Positions 8,972 to 19,231 of a stretch of DNA of 64,000 nt are shown piece by piece (the stretch's first letter is position 1; each line of letters starts with the position of its first letter). The stretch lies in assembly GCA_031261005.1 (NCBI GenBank), contig JAISKF010000035.1:1-64000 (forward strand), read 5' to 3'. The notes under the pieces were generated by a model. That model did no database searches, was not told the origin of the DNA, and saw nothing but the letters and a program-made list of their open reading frames with translations. The stretch comes from Enterobacteriaceae bacterium. GTDB taxonomy: Bacteria > Pseudomonadota > Gammaproteobacteria > Enterobacterales > Enterobacteriaceae. Made by a program: the position numbers and the translations under genes.

Positions 8972-9934
8972 TCAAGTTCGGGTAAGAAAGGTTTCTACGG
9001 CATTTTTTACATCTGATAAAGGAAGATTATTTACGTTTTTCTCATCAAACAGACAAATGGTATGTTTTGATAGTGGTCCCCACTTTTCTAATGATGTTCC
9101 TGCATATAAAGCCACCAGATTTTTGTTTAAACTGGCAGCGAAGTGACAAATACCGCCATCGCCGACTAATACTACATCTGCCTGATTTAACAATGATAAG
9201 AAACTGTCTAAGTCAGGTGTTATACAGATCTGCGATCCCATATTTAGTGCATGTTGTAGTTTTTCAGCTTGTTTATGATCGTTCTCCATACAAGAGATAA
9301 GAACACTAATATCATGTTTTATATAAAGATCATTAGCAATGTGAGCTAGCGACTCAAGAGAGATGGTGCTATCCGGACGGTTGTTGCTGATTGAAACCAG
9401 CAAATAAGGTCGCGGCAGTGATATTGACTGCTGCGCTATATTATCCAGTTTAATTTCGGGGTAAAGATCCGGCGCGATACATTTGATGTCTGGATCAAAT
9501 ATTCGCAGGCAGTTTAGTGCCTGATGACCGGTTTTATAATCAGCAGGATTGCGTTGATAATCGACAAATCGGGAATGCCATTTTCCTTTATCAACAATCG
9601 CCATATTATGTTTTCCGCCAAGTATTGCCATAAACAGGTTATTGAGTTTCATTGGCGAGGCTTTGACCGAAACCACTAAATCGAATTTTCTGCCGCGATA
9701 TTTCAGACCGGTTTTAAACAATGAGAAATATTTGTTTCCGCGAGGAATAACCACGACTTCAAGATGTTTAAAAAAGTAGGGAACAATGCTGTGATTACGC
9801 TCATCAACGAATAGGGTAATTTTGGCATTCGGATAGGTGTTTTCGATATGTCTGATTAGCGGTACAGCGCAGATAAAATCGCCAAATCCATTTCTCCGAA
9901 TAATGGCGATTTTCTTAATATCTTGTAGAATCAT
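8972..9934 (-). CDS. Glycosyltransferase family 9 (heptosyltransferase-like)
   Basis: A 320-residue GT-B protein. The N-terminus IAIIRRNGFGDFICAVPLIR is the GT9 signature (RxxxxGD), and the C-terminal donor-site motif reads VLVGDGGICHFAASLNKNLVALYAGT followed by W-G-P. GT9 enzymes (WaaC, WaaF, WaaQ) transfer heptose to lipopolysaccharide core. This copy stands alone, away from a waa cluster, so acceptor and sugar are unknown. It could act on core, capsule or a separate glycolipid. No flanking gene gives a clue. The ATG at 9934 lacks a strong ribosome site in the visible upstream sequence. Confidence 0.8.
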   Translation of the reverse strand: MILQDIKKIAIIRRNGFGDFICAVPLIRHIENTYPNAKITLFVDERNHSIVPYFFKHLEVVVIPRGNKYFSLFKTGLKYRGRKFDLVVSVKASPMKLNNLFMAILGGKHNMAIVDKGKWHSRFVDYQRNPADYKTGHQALNCLRIFDPDIKCIAPDLYPEIKLDNIAQQSISLPRPYLLVSISNNRPDSTISLESLAHIANDLYIKHDISVLISCMENDHKQAEKLQHALNMGSQICITPDLDSFLSLLNQADVVLVGDGGICHFAASLNKNLVALYAGTSLEKWGPLSKHTICLFDEKNVNNLPLSDVKNAVETFLTRT

Positions 9935-10350
9935 GATCGTTTTTCATTCACAGAAGTTACTGTCTGAGCAGGTATAGTTTTTCTATTGATTAATAGTTGA
10001 TTATTAATTGTTATAATCACATCATGTTTTTATAACGAAAGAATATATTACTTGTTTCATTATAAACATCAATAGACATAATGTAGTTAATTGTAATTAA
10101 TTTGATTAATAGCTATACGGTTATTTAACTTATTAATGATGAAATGAGAAATAGAAGAAAAAGCTAAAAGAAAGAATCAATTACGCTATGAATAATATCG
10201 TCCAGACAAAAAATAACCTGTTGGGATAACAATTTTTTACCGTAGGGACAGGTAACTTGTCGCCGGAATTAACCACGCGGTGAGTTCACCGGCGGCAGAT
10301 TGCCGCCCTGACAAGAAAATTACATAATTATTTGAAATTCAGGTTTATTA
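9935..10350. other. Intergenic region with one dispersed repeat
   Basis: Apart from the repeat at 10241-10315 I see only AT-rich sequence, including the promoter side of the GT9 gene. The flank AATTATTTGAAATTCAGG follows the repeat. Confidence 0.6.
10241..10315. repeat. Dispersed paired-hairpin repeat, degenerate copy
   Basis: CGTAGGGACAGGTAACTTGTCGCC and GGCGGCAGATTGCCGCCC arms face each other around a spacer with AACCACGCGGTGAGTTC. It is more diverged than other copies. It sits just past the dusC stop codon. Confidence 0.7.
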
Positions 10351-11352
10351 TCAACGCGATTGGTCAAACTGAATAATTGCTTCTGCTAATTGTTTTTTAT
10401 CGGTGATGGTTCTGACTGCTGAAAATAGTGTCGATGCTTCACTATATTCTTTACGCAAATAGCCTAACCATTGCTTGGTGCGGGCAACATTATAATTACC
10501 GGTATCGTGCGGGTTTTCGGTCAGAACGTATTTTTTCAGCAGCTCTAATACTTGCGCCCATGTCATTTTTGTTTGCTGATGTTTAATCACTGCGCCTAAA
10601 TTTGGGATATGCAGCGCGCCGCGACCGAGCATTAAACCATCGCAACCCGTGAGCGCTAAACAGCGTTGCCCGTCGTCATAATTCCATATTTCACCATTAG
10701 CAATCACCGGAATTGTCAAACGCTGGCGGATTTCACCAATAGCACGCCAGTTAATTTTATCCGCTTTGTAGCCATCTTCTTTGGTGCGTCCATGTACCAC
10801 GATTTCACTGGCTCCGCCTTGCTGCGCGGCGTCAGCAATTTCAAAGCGCGGTTCGATGGAGTCCCAGCCTAAACGAATTTTTACCGACACGGATTGAGCG
10901 GCGGGAACTGCTGCGCGGATCGCTTTTGTCACTTGATAAATTGTTTCAGGATTTTTTAGCAGACTCGCACCGCCATCGCCGCCAACGACACGTTTGGCAG
11001 GGCAGCCGCAATTTAAATCGATACCGTGAGATCCTAATTCAGTGGCGCGGAAGGCATTTTCAGCCATCCATTGCGGAGAGTTACCAAGTAATTGCACGCG
11101 AACCGGCGTGCCTGATTTAGTCCGTCCGCCGTTCCGTAATTCAGGGCAAAGGCGATAGAACGCTTTTGGTGACAGTAAAGTTTGCACCACACGGACAAAC
11201 TCCGTCACGCAAAGATCGTAGTCATTAATTTCGGTGAGCAGCTCACGCACAAAAGCGTCGAGAACGCCTTCCATCGGAGCCAGCATGATGCGCGGAATTA
11301 ATGGCATAGGAATTAATGGCATAGGAGCTAATGAAATAGGCGTTAATGACAT
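10351..11352 (-). CDS. dusC: tRNA-dihydrouridine(16) synthase DusC
   Basis: About 333 residues. An FMN-dependent TIM-barrel enzyme that reduces U16 of tRNA. Visible motifs are LAPMEGV, the catalytic cysteine in NCGCPAK, VKIRLGW, VVHGRT and NGEIWN. The first 20 residues are made of four five-residue units ending in proline, encoded by a 15-bp repeat absent from E. coli DusC, which starts almost directly at LLAPMEGV. The start is therefore uncertain: the ATG at 11352 overlaps the moeB stop, and several later in-frame ATGs lie inside the repeat. It is the third gene of a moeA-moeB-dusC run. Confidence 0.88.
   Translation of the reverse strand: MSLTPISLAPMPLIPMPLIPRIMLAPMEGVLDAFVRELLTEINDYDLCVTEFVRVVQTLLSPKAFYRLCPELRNGGRTKSGTPVRVQLLGNSPQWMAENAFRATELGSHGIDLNCGCPAKRVVGGDGGASLLKNPETIYQVTKAIRAAVPAAQSVSVKIRLGWDSIEPRFEIADAAQQGGASEIVVHGRTKEDGYKADKINWRAIGEIRQRLTIPVIANGEIWNYDDGQRCLALTGCDGLMLGRGALHIPNLGAVIKHQQTKMTWAQVLELLKKYVLTENPHDTGNYNVARTKQWLGYLRKEYSEASTLFSAVRTITDKKQLAEAIIQFDQSR
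11293..11352 (-). repeat. 15-bp coding minisatellite at the dusC start / moeB end
   Basis: Four consecutive 15-bp units on the minus strand, two identical (CCTATGCCATTAATT) and two diverged. They encode [20 protein letters not shown] in the DusC frame. The outermost unit overlaps the moeB stop codon. Confidence 0.85.
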
Positions 11353-12095
11353 ACAGGGCAAGCGGGATCGCGCGGCAGTTTCATTTCTCTAAACTGCATG
11401 GTCATGGCATCAATCAGCAGTAATTTACCTGAGAGCGGCGTACCGAATTCCGTCAATACTTTAATCGCTTCCATTGCTTGTATTGAACCGACGATACCAA
11501 CCAGCGGTGACATGACACCCGATTCCACGCAAGTGAGTTCGGCAACGCTGCCAAACAGACGGCTCAGGCAGTGATAGCAAGGTTCATTCGGCTGATAACG
11601 AAATACGCTGACTTGCCCCTCCATGCGGATCGCCGCGCCGGAAATCAGCGGTTTAGCCAGAGTAAAACAGTGCTGATTCAGCCGATTGCGAATGTCGATG
11701 CTATCGGTACAATCCAGCACAATATCCACTTGTTGGATTAACGCTGCCAGTTCCGGTTCATCAAGACTGGCGTTGACAGGGTTTAATATTACGTTTGGAT
11801 TGATCTCCGCTAAAGTCATGCGTGCAGATTCGACTTTCGGCATATCAATGCGATCATCGCGATGCAGGATTTGGCGCTGTAAGTTAGACAGCGAAACGGT
11901 ATCGAAGTCCAGCAATGTTAACGAGCCGATCCCTGCTGCTGCCAGATATTGCGCTGCCGCGCAGCCTAATCCGCCTAAGCCAACAATCAGTGCAGAAGCC
12001 GCTTTCAGTTTTTCCTGCCCGTCAAAATCGAAACCGCGCAGCACTATTTGGCGGTTATAACGCAATGCCTCACGATCACTCAATTCTGGCAACAT
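11343..12095 (-). CDS. moeB: Molybdopterin-synthase adenylyltransferase MoeB
   Basis: A 250-residue E1-like enzyme that adenylates the C-terminal glycine of MoaD, needed for molybdopterin synthesis. It has the nucleotide-binding [20 protein letters not shown] near residue 38, the [15 protein letters not shown] segment, and two zinc CxxC pairs (CYHC in the middle, CPVC at the end). Its ATG overlaps the moeA stop as TAATG, so translation is coupled. Order moeA-moeB is the same as in E. coli. Confidence 0.95.
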   Translation of the reverse strand: MLPELSDREALRYNRQIVLRGFDFDGQEKLKAASALIVGLGGLGCAAAQYLAAAGIGSLTLLDFDTVSLSNLQRQILHRDDRIDMPKVESARMTLAEINPNVILNPVNASLDEPELAALIQQVDIVLDCTDSIDIRNRLNQHCFTLAKPLISGAAIRMEGQVSVFRYQPNEPCYHCLSRLFGSVAELTCVESGVMSPLVGIVGSIQAMEAIKVLTEFGTPLSGKLLLIDAMTMQFREMKLPRDPACPVCH

Positions 12096-13339
12096 TAATT
12101 GTTCTCCAACAAATGATTGAACGGCTCAACAGTCACCCATTCACCGGCAGCGACAGCGCCACGCTCTCGTTCCAGTACGATAAAACAGTTTGCCTGACTG
12201 AACGAACTGAATATATGAGAACCTTGATGACCGGTTGTTTTGACGGTTAATTCACCTTGAGCATTTGCGGTTAAAATACCGCGTTGAAAATCCATTCTGC
12301 CCGATGTTTTTTTCAGCGGCGTAGTTGTTTTGACGGTTATTTGCCGCGGTTTCTGCCATTGGCTATAACCGCTAAGTTTGATTAGTAACGGCTGCACCAG
12401 TTGATAAAAGGTGAGGGCGGCAGAAACCGGATTGCCCGGTAAACCGCAAAACAGCGCATGATTGAGTTTGCCGAAAGCAAAAGGCTTACCTGGTTTGATA
12501 GCCAGCTTCCAGAAACTTATTTCACCAAGTTCATCTAAGATCTGCTTGGTGTAATCTGCCTCACCAACAGAAACGCCGCCGCTGCTGATCACGACATCTG
12601 CCTGATTATCCGCTTGGCTGAAAACCTCGCGGATCGCTTGTTCATCATCGCGGATAATGCCCAGATCGATAACTTCACAATCCAGTTTTTCCAGCATCAG
12701 GCGCACGGCAAAACGATTGGTATCATAAATCTGCCCGTCTTGTAACGGCTGCCCGATAGTTTGCAGCTCATCACCGGTAGAAAACAGCGCTACTTTTAGT
12801 CGGCGATAAACATTAACTTGCGCCACACCCAGCGAAGCCAGCAACGGTAATTCCGCTGCACCGAGTTTACAGCCCGCAGGCAAGACTTCCGCTCCCTGAC
12901 GAATATCTTCACCTGCCAGCCGAATGTTTTGCCCTGCTTTAGGTTGGATACTAAAGCGCACGCCATCACCAATGACTTCCGCTTGCTCCTGCATAATCAC
13001 CGCGTCTGTACCCGCAGGAACGGGTGCGCCAGTCATAATGCGAATACAGCTCCCTTGCTGCCATTCACCGTGAAACGGCTGACCGGCAAACGCTTTACCG
13101 GCAACAGGTAATATCGCGGATTCACTCACGTCACTTAACCGCACGGCGTAACCGTCCATCGCTGAATTAGCAAACGGCGGTACATTAATCGGCGAAGTTG
13201 CCGCCTGTGCGGTGATCCGTCCGGCAGCTTGCGTCAAAGAGATTTGCTCCGTCTGGCAAACAGTCGTTGCCTGAGATAACAGCTTATCCAGCGCTTGATC
13301 CAGCGAGAGAAGAGCAGAAGAAGTAGAACAGCAATCCAT
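12095..13339 (-). CDS. moeA: Molybdopterin molybdenumtransferase MoeA
   Basis: 414 residues. MoeA inserts molybdate into adenylylated molybdopterin. Visible: MDGYAVR, [12 protein letters not shown], the active-site [14 protein letters not shown], and KPGKPFAFG with GLPGNPVSA near the C-terminal part. I chose the ATG at 13339 (GGAG eight bases upstream, N-terminus [17 protein letters not shown] like the family) rather than the open frame extending 72 bases upstream. First gene of moeA-moeB-dusC. Confidence 0.94.
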   Translation of the reverse strand: MDCCSTSSALLSLDQALDKLLSQATTVCQTEQISLTQAAGRITAQAATSPINVPPFANSAMDGYAVRLSDVSESAILPVAGKAFAGQPFHGEWQQGSCIRIMTGAPVPAGTDAVIMQEQAEVIGDGVRFSIQPKAGQNIRLAGEDIRQGAEVLPAGCKLGAAELPLLASLGVAQVNVYRRLKVALFSTGDELQTIGQPLQDGQIYDTNRFAVRLMLEKLDCEVIDLGIIRDDEQAIREVFSQADNQADVVISSGGVSVGEADYTKQILDELGEISFWKLAIKPGKPFAFGKLNHALFCGLPGNPVSAALTFYQLVQPLLIKLSGYSQWQKPRQITVKTTTPLKKTSGRMDFQRGILTANAQGELTVKTTGHQGSHIFSSFSQANCFIVLERERGAVAAGEWVTVEPFNHLLENN

Positions 13340-13483
13340 TCGATGACTCCGGTGAGTTGGGGAAAGAAAGATATGAAAGATATTATGCCTGATCTTGCCG
13401 AGGGCGACCAATAGCTAAAGGGGCGTAGATTTTGGGGCAGTGTGTTTTATTTTTCCTGTATAGATAATGGGAGAATTGATGAT

Positions 13484-13511
13484 GCAAGGGCGGCTGTTCG
13501 CCGCCCGTCCA
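13484..13511 (-). repeat. Single GC-rich hairpin after mfd
   Basis: GGGCGGC pairs with GCCGCCC around a short loop. It resembles one arm of the dispersed repeat and lies 13 bp past the mfd stop, where it may help end transcription. No clear U tract follows. Confidence 0.5.
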
Positions 13512-13523
13512 TTACTCTGAGAT

Positions 13524-16500
13524 TTATACTTTATGTTCTTCAAACAAATCCAGCAATGTATCGACAAAATCTAATCGTTTGACGCGATCGGCTAAATCAA
13601 CATTAAATTTCAATTTACTTGGACCGTCTAACCGGTAGCGCTGCGGTTGCTTTTGCAGCAGTCCAATCAAATAACTTGGATCAACGTGATTATGTTCGCT
13701 GAATTCGATAAATCCGCCTTTTTCATTGGCTTCAATACGTTTAATACCGAGCTTTTTCGCCCGTTGGCGCATTAATGCTGCTTGCAGCATATTGCGCGTA
13801 GCATCAGGCAGCATACCAAAACGGTCAATCAGTTCGACTTTGAGTTGATTCAGTTCATCAGCGGTCGCGGCGCTGGCAATGCGTTTGTAGAATGACAGAC
13901 GCGTATTGACGTCCGGCATATAATCATCTGGTAGCAGTGCAGGTACGCGCAGCTCCACTTCAGTTTGATTAACGGTGAGATCTTCCAGTGAGGGTTCGCG
14001 TCCGTCTTTCAGCGCATCAACTGCGCTTTCCAGCAATTCCATATACAGAGAGAAGCCAATCGTGGTGATCTGCCCGCTTTGATCTTCGCCGAGCAGTTCA
14101 CCAGCGCCGCGAATTTCCAGATCGTGCGTTGCTAATGCAAAACCAGCGCCTAAATCTTCCAGCGAAGCGATAGCCTCCAGTCGTTTCACTGCGTCGCTCG
14201 TCATCACTTTTGGGTGCGGTGTCAGTAAATAAGCATAGGCTTGGTGATGAGAACGCCCCACGCGACCGCGTAGTTGATGCAGTTGTGCCAGCCCGAATCG
14301 GTCAGCGCGTTCGATGATAATAGTGTTGGCATTAGGAATATCGATACCGGTTTCAATAATCGTGGTACATACCAGCACATTAAAACGTTGATGGTGGAAG
14401 TCTGACATCACGCGCTCAAGATCGCGTTCGTGCATCTGCCCGTGACCAATGGTAATGCGCGCTTCCGGCACTAATTTCATCAGATGCTCAGCCGCTTTAT
14501 TGATATTCGCCACATCATTGTAGAGATAATAAACCTGCCCGCCGCGCAGCACTTCGCGCAAAATGGCTTCACGAATGATTAAATCATCATATTCACGCAC
14601 AAAAGTTTTCACTGCTAAACGGCGTGCTGGCGGCGTGGCGATAATCGAGAGATCACGCATTCCGCTCATTGCCATATTTAACGTGCGCGGGATCGGTGTG
14701 GCGGTTAAGGTCAGAATATCCACGTCGGCGCGCATCGCTTTGATTCGTTCTTTCTGACGCACGCCGAAACGGTGTTCTTCATCGACGATGAGCAATCCTA
14801 GATCTTTCCACTGAAGATCGTTTTGCAGCAGTTTATGCGTACCAATAAGAATATCAATTTTACCATCAGCCGCTTCCTGCAAAATTTGCTGTTGCTCTTT
14901 GGCGGTACGGAAACGAGACATTACTTCAATGCGGATTGGCCAGTTAGCGAAACGATCGCGGAAGTTGTCATAATGTTGCTGCGCCAGCAGGGTAGTCGGC
15001 ACCAGAATCGCCACTTGTTTATTGTTGATCACGGCAAGAAATGCTGCGCGCATTGCCACTTCGGTTTTACCGAAACCGACATCACCGCACACCAAACGAT
15101 CCATCGCATTAGCGCGGCACATATCACCGAGTACCGCACCGATAGCATTCGCTTGATCCGGTGTCGCTTCATAAGGAAAGGTTTCGCAAAATAATTGATA
15201 CTGCTCACGATCTTGTTTAAAAGCAAAACCGGGTTTGGCTTCGCGCCGCGCGTAGATGTCCAGCAATTCTGCAGCCACATCACGCACTTTTTCTGCCGCT
15301 TTTTGCCGCGCTTTATTCCATGCTTCGCCGCCCAGTTTATGCAGCGGTGCGCTTTCGTCCGCTCCGCCAGAATAACGGCTGATTAAATGCAATGAAGAAA
15401 CCGGCACATACAGTTTGTCGTCGCCAGCATAAATAAGGATTAAATATTCCGCTTTGATGCCGCCAGCTTCCAGCGTGGTTAATCCCTCATAACGTCCAAC
15501 ACCGTGTTCCAGATGCACCACAGGTTGTCCGGTATGCAGCTCTGCAAGATTGCGGATCAGGGTATCGGTATTTATGGTACGGCGGTTATCCTGACGGCGC
15601 GAAATGACTCTTTCACCCAATAGATCGCTTTCACAAATCATGGCTATCTGATTTTCATTATCCAGAAAGCCATGCTCACAAAAGCCGATCATCAAATATT
15701 GACCGGCTTCTTGCGCCTGATCCAGCGCGTCAATAAGCTGTGGTTTTAATTTAATGCGCGCCAGCAGTTCTTGCAGTGTTTCGCGGCGACCCTCACTTTC
15801 TACCGAGAAAATGATTTTCCCGCCGCCGTTTTCTACGCTGAACGTTTCAACAAAGCGGCGTAAATTATCTAATGGCGCTTTGTTTTGATGCTGGACGGCA
15901 ATATCCGGCAGCGGTTGATAGTCCAGATTCAGACTACCGGCTTTTTTGTTGATGCTGTCGCTATGGAGCTGGACGCGTGGAAATTGTTTTAACTCAGCAA
16001 ATAACTGATCGACGCGCAGCCAGAGATTTTCTGGCGGGAGCAGCGGGCGCATGGGATCAACGCGGCGGCTTTCAAAACGCTGCGAAGCATCTTGCCAGAA
16101 GCGATCTGCGGCGGTTTCAATATCGCCAAGACTGACTAGCAAGGTATTTTCTGGCAAATAGCTAAACAGCGCCGGTAATGGCTGGCTGAAAAACAGCGGT
16201 TGCCAGTATTCAATACCGGCGGGCCAGATCTCTTTAGAAACTTGCTGATAGATATGTTCCGCATCGCGGCGCACTTCAAACTGTTCGCGACACTGGCTGC
16301 GAAACAATTCGATGGCGTTTTTATCGGTAGGGAATTCGTGGGCAGGCAGCAGATTAATATGATCAACTTCGTTTAGCGTGCGCTGAGTATCCACATCAAA
16401 CAGGCGAATGCTGTCGATCTCATCATCAAAAAAATCCAGACGATAAGGCTCTTCGCTGCCCATCGGGAACAGATCCAGCAGCGCACCACGCGTGGCAAAC

Positions 16501-16982
16501 TCGCCATGCTCCAGCACTTGATCAACGGAGCGATAACCGGCTTGCTCAAGCTGTGAGCGCAGATTATCCCGTGATAAGCGATCGCCTTTTTTAGCAACCA
16601 GCGCGTGTCCCATCAAAAAAGAGTGCGGGCAAACTTTCTGCATCAGCGTATTGACCGGCAGCACCATCACGCCGTCTTGCATTTGCGGTAATTGATACAA
16701 GCTGGATAAACGTGAAGAGACGATCTCCTGATGCGGTGAAAAGCTGTCGTAAGGCAGCGTTTCCCAGTCCGGCAAAGTAGTAACGATTTTGCGGGTAAAC
16801 TGGCGTAATTCATCGTTCAGACGCAGCGCTTGCTGCATATCCGCCGCAATTAACAGTACAGGACCTTGATGGCGATTGATTATCTCGGCGCTGATAACGG
16901 CAATTGATGAGCCGTATAAATGACCGATTTGGCGTAAATCGCCTGAACGTTCTGGTAGCGTAAAACGATGTTGAAGGGACAT
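13524..16982 (-). CDS. mfd: Transcription-repair coupling factor Mfd
   Basis: A 1152-residue DNA translocase (E. coli 1148) that removes stalled RNA polymerase and recruits UvrA. In order: UvrB-like N-terminal domains, the RNA-polymerase interaction domain with VHLEHGVGRYEGL near residue 490, the RecG-like motor with Walker A GDVGFGKTE near residue 635, DEEHRFG, TATPIPRTLNMA, the second RecA lobe with IIETGIDIPNAN and QLRGRVGRS, and the C-terminal TRCF domain. Full length, no defect seen. About 260 bp separate it from nth. Confidence 0.97.
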   Translation of the reverse strand: MSLQHRFTLPERSGDLRQIGHLYGSSIAVISAEIINRHQGPVLLIAADMQQALRLNDELRQFTRKIVTTLPDWETLPYDSFSPHQEIVSSRLSSLYQLPQMQDGVMVLPVNTLMQKVCPHSFLMGHALVAKKGDRLSRDNLRSQLEQAGYRSVDQVLEHGEFATRGALLDLFPMGSEEPYRLDFFDDEIDSIRLFDVDTQRTLNEVDHINLLPAHEFPTDKNAIELFRSQCREQFEVRRDAEHIYQQVSKEIWPAGIEYWQPLFFSQPLPALFSYLPENTLLVSLGDIETAADRFWQDASQRFESRRVDPMRPLLPPENLWLRVDQLFAELKQFPRVQLHSDSINKKAGSLNLDYQPLPDIAVQHQNKAPLDNLRRFVETFSVENGGGKIIFSVESEGRRETLQELLARIKLKPQLIDALDQAQEAGQYLMIGFCEHGFLDNENQIAMICESDLLGERVISRRQDNRRTINTDTLIRNLAELHTGQPVVHLEHGVGRYEGLTTLEAGGIKAEYLILIYAGDDKLYVPVSSLHLISRYSGGADESAPLHKLGGEAWNKARQKAAEKVRDVAAELLDIYARREAKPGFAFKQDREQYQLFCETFPYEATPDQANAIGAVLGDMCRANAMDRLVCGDVGFGKTEVAMRAAFLAVINNKQVAILVPTTLLAQQHYDNFRDRFANWPIRIEVMSRFRTAKEQQQILQEAADGKIDILIGTHKLLQNDLQWKDLGLLIVDEEHRFGVRQKERIKAMRADVDILTLTATPIPRTLNMAMSGMRDLSIIATPPARRLAVKTFVREYDDLIIREAILREVLRGGQVYYLYNDVANINKAAEHLMKLVPEARITIGHGQMHERDLERVMSDFHHQRFNVLVCTTIIETGIDIPNANTIIIERADRFGLAQLHQLRGRVGRSHHQAYAYLLTPHPKVMTSDAVKRLEAIASLEDLGAGFALATHDLEIRGAGELLGEDQSGQITTIGFSLYMELLESAVDALKDGREPSLEDLTVNQTEVELRVPALLPDDYMPDVNTRLSFYKRIASAATADELNQLKVELIDRFGMLPDATRNMLQAALMRQRAKKLGIKRIEANEKGGFIEFSEHNHVDPSYLIGLLQKQPQRYRLDGPSKLKFNVDLADRVKRLDFVDTLLDLFEEHKV

Positions 16983-17242
16983 GCTGTATGTGAAATCTCT
17001 TTAATCTGAACAATAAAAAACGCTGGAATCGGCTTAATCGCGCGATCCCATGAATTTTGCCGTTATTTAACGCCGCTATATCTCAACGATACGATGTCTG
17101 CCGATAAAATAGCGCGCGAATTGCCCGCTATTTTAATCTAATCTGTAATTTGTTGCCCGATGAATTCGGGGAAATTAGCGGAAATAACCTCAGGGTTGGA
17201 TAAAGGAATGGTGAGATTAAGCCACCTACAGCGGTTACTTTA

Positions 17243-17875
17243 CTATTCTGTCTTTTCCTTGAATTCACATAAATCTTCAATCAGACAAGATCCGCAGCGG
17301 GGTTTGCGGGCGATGCAGGTGTAACGTCCGTGCAGGATTAACCAGTGATGGCAATCTATCTTAAATTCAGCCGGTACGACTTTTAGCAGCTTTTCTTCGA
17401 CTTGTTCGACGGTTTTCCCTGGTGCGAAGTTGGTGCGGTTGCAGACGCGGAAAATATGCGTATCGACGGCAATTGTCGGCCAGCCAAATGCGGTATTTAG
17501 CACTACATTAGCCGTTTTACGTCCGACACCCGGTAAGGCTTCAAGCGCCGCGCGATCTTCCGGCACTTGCCCGTGATGTTTTTCGAGTAGTATCCGGCAA
17601 GTTTTAATGATGTTTTCTGCTTTGCCATTATATAAACCGATCGTTTTGATATAGCTTTTGACGCCATCAACGCCCAACGCCAGAATTTTTTCCGGTGTAT
17701 TAGCCGCAGGATACATTTTTGCCGTCGCTTTATTAACGCTAACGTCAGTGGCTTGTGCAGAAAGTAATACTGAAATCAGCAGCTCGAAAGGAGAGGAATA
17801 GGCAAGCTCGGTAGTCGGAGCCGGATTGTTATCCCGCAGGCGAGTTAAAATTTCAATACGTTTTGCCTGATTCAA
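17243..17875 (-). CDS. nth: Endonuclease III (Nth)
   Basis: A 210-residue bifunctional DNA glycosylase/AP lyase for oxidised pyrimidines. Helix-hairpin-helix LPGVGRKTAN carries catalytic K120, and D138 lies in VDTHIFRV. The iron-sulfur cluster cysteines are C187, C194, C197 and C203. Positions match the E. coli enzyme exactly. It starts 11 bp after rsxE and ends the rsx operon, the same arrangement as E. coli. Confidence 0.97.
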   Translation of the reverse strand: MNQAKRIEILTRLRDNNPAPTTELAYSSPFELLISVLLSAQATDVSVNKATAKMYPAANTPEKILALGVDGVKSYIKTIGLYNGKAENIIKTCRILLEKHHGQVPEDRAALEALPGVGRKTANVVLNTAFGWPTIAVDTHIFRVCNRTNFAPGKTVEQVEEKLLKVVPAEFKIDCHHWLILHGRYTCIARKPRCGSCLIEDLCEFKEKTE

Positions 17876-17886
17876 ATTGAATTTCC

Positions 17887-18591
17887 TTATTTGATAACTT
17901 CACTTGTTTCGCTGTTCAGCGGTGCGGTGACTGCTTGAACGGTTTGGCGGTTACGCCCTTTAATCTTCTTATCAATCAAATATTTTAACGCCAGCAAAAA
18001 ACCTAATCCAAAAAATGCACCGGGAGGCAGCATCGCCAGAAGAAAGGCGTTGTCCAGATGCAGTACTTCGATCCGCAGCACTTTTGCCCAGTTGCCTAAT
18101 AGTGAATCTGCGCCATCAAATAAAGTACCGTTGCCAAGAATTTCGCGCATCGAGCCGAGAACAAACAGCACTGATGTTGCGCCTAATCCCATCGCAAGAC
18201 CATCAACGGCTGACAAAGCCACCGGATTTTGTGCGGCGTAGGCTTCGGCTCTGCCAATAACAATACAGTTGGTTGTGATCAGTGGGATAAAAATACCCAA
18301 TGATTGATATAAACCATAAGCGTAAGCATTAATAACGAGCTGAATAATAGTGACAACAGAAGCGATAATCATCACATAGATAGGAATACGGATCTCTTGC
18401 GGCACCCAGTGACGCAGTGCTGAAATTGCTACGTTGGTACAAACCAACGCTAATGTTGTAGCCAGCCCAAGTCCCAGTGCGTTAGTGGCGGTCGATGATA
18501 CCGCCAGAAGGGGGCATAGCCCCAATAATTGCACCAGTGAGGAGTTGTTTTTCCACAATCCTTGCTGGAGTAAATTTTTTATTTCATTCAT
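17887..18591 (-). CDS. rsxE: Electron transport complex subunit RsxE
   Basis: A 234-residue integral membrane subunit of the Rsx/Rnf complex, with about six hydrophobic segments and the paired motifs GLCPLLAVS and LPLITTNC-type ([17 protein letters not shown]) shared with RsxA. Rsx couples NADH to reduced ferredoxin or SoxR using the ion gradient. It overlaps the rsxG end by 4 bp. The C-terminal tail is basic and cytoplasmic. Confidence 0.95.
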   Translation of the reverse strand: MNEIKNLLQQGLWKNNSSLVQLLGLCPLLAVSSTATNALGLGLATTLALVCTNVAISALRHWVPQEIRIPIYVMIIASVVTIIQLVINAYAYGLYQSLGIFIPLITTNCIVIGRAEAYAAQNPVALSAVDGLAMGLGATSVLFVLGSMREILGNGTLFDGADSLLGNWAKVLRIEVLHLDNAFLLAMLPPGAFFGLGFLLALKYLIDKKIKGRNRQTVQAVTAPLNSETSEVIK

Positions 18592-19217
18592 TGCTGCGCC
18601 TCACAGTGGGGAAGCGTTTCAAATTGCTGGTGGTGGTGCTGGATATATAATGCACTCTGTTTGACGGCTTTTACCACCGCTCTTGGCGTAATAGTTGCGC
18701 CGGTAAACTGGTCAAACATTCCGCCGTCTTTGCGAACGCCCCAACGAGTATCATTGTCACCCTGTACGGTTTGGTTAGCGAATTTAGTGATCCAGTCTGA
18801 AATGCGGAGTTCGATTTTATCGCCGAGTCCGGGTGTTTCATGATGTTCTAATGTTCGTACACCAAGCACGTTTCCGCTGAAATCAGCAGCAAGCATTAAT
18901 TGAATCGCGCCGGAATAACCATCGGGCGCAGTCGTTTCCAGAACAGCGGCGACTGGCGTATTGTTTTGGCGCGCGATAAATAATTGATGCGGTTTATCTG
19001 AACCTAACGCCGAGTCGGTGACAATGTAACACTCATTTTGTAACTGATTATTATAACTTGATGGCGGGATCACCTGATCGAACAGTGCTTTTTGTTGTAA
19101 TACCGCTTGCTGGCTGATCGTTGGCTCAGTAAGCAGATACACCGCAGATGTCGCGCCGGTTGACAGCGCAGCATAGATCGCCAGCGTTATTCCGTGTTTT
19201 CTCATCGTCTCAAACAT
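18588..19217 (-). CDS. rsxG: Electron transport complex subunit RsxG
   Basis: A 209-residue subunit with one N-terminal membrane helix and a periplasmic FMN-binding domain. The FMN attachment motif is FTGATITP near residue 174, where the threonine carries flavin covalently in the family. HETPGLGD and [12 protein letters not shown] are also typical. Overlaps rsxE by 4 bp. Confidence 0.95.
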   Translation of the reverse strand: MFETMRKHGITLAIYAALSTGATSAVYLLTEPTISQQAVLQQKALFDQVIPPSSYNNQLQNECYIVTDSALGSDKPHQLFIARQNNTPVAAVLETTAPDGYSGAIQLMLAADFSGNVLGVRTLEHHETPGLGDKIELRISDWITKFANQTVQGDNDTRWGVRKDGGMFDQFTGATITPRAVVKAVKQSALYIQHHHQQFETLPHCEAQQ

Positions 19218-19231
19218 AATGGCTTTATCCT

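Noticed and set aside
16983-17242. Possible small RNA between mfd and nth
   Set aside because: No terminator with a T run or recognisable promoter pair could be supported.
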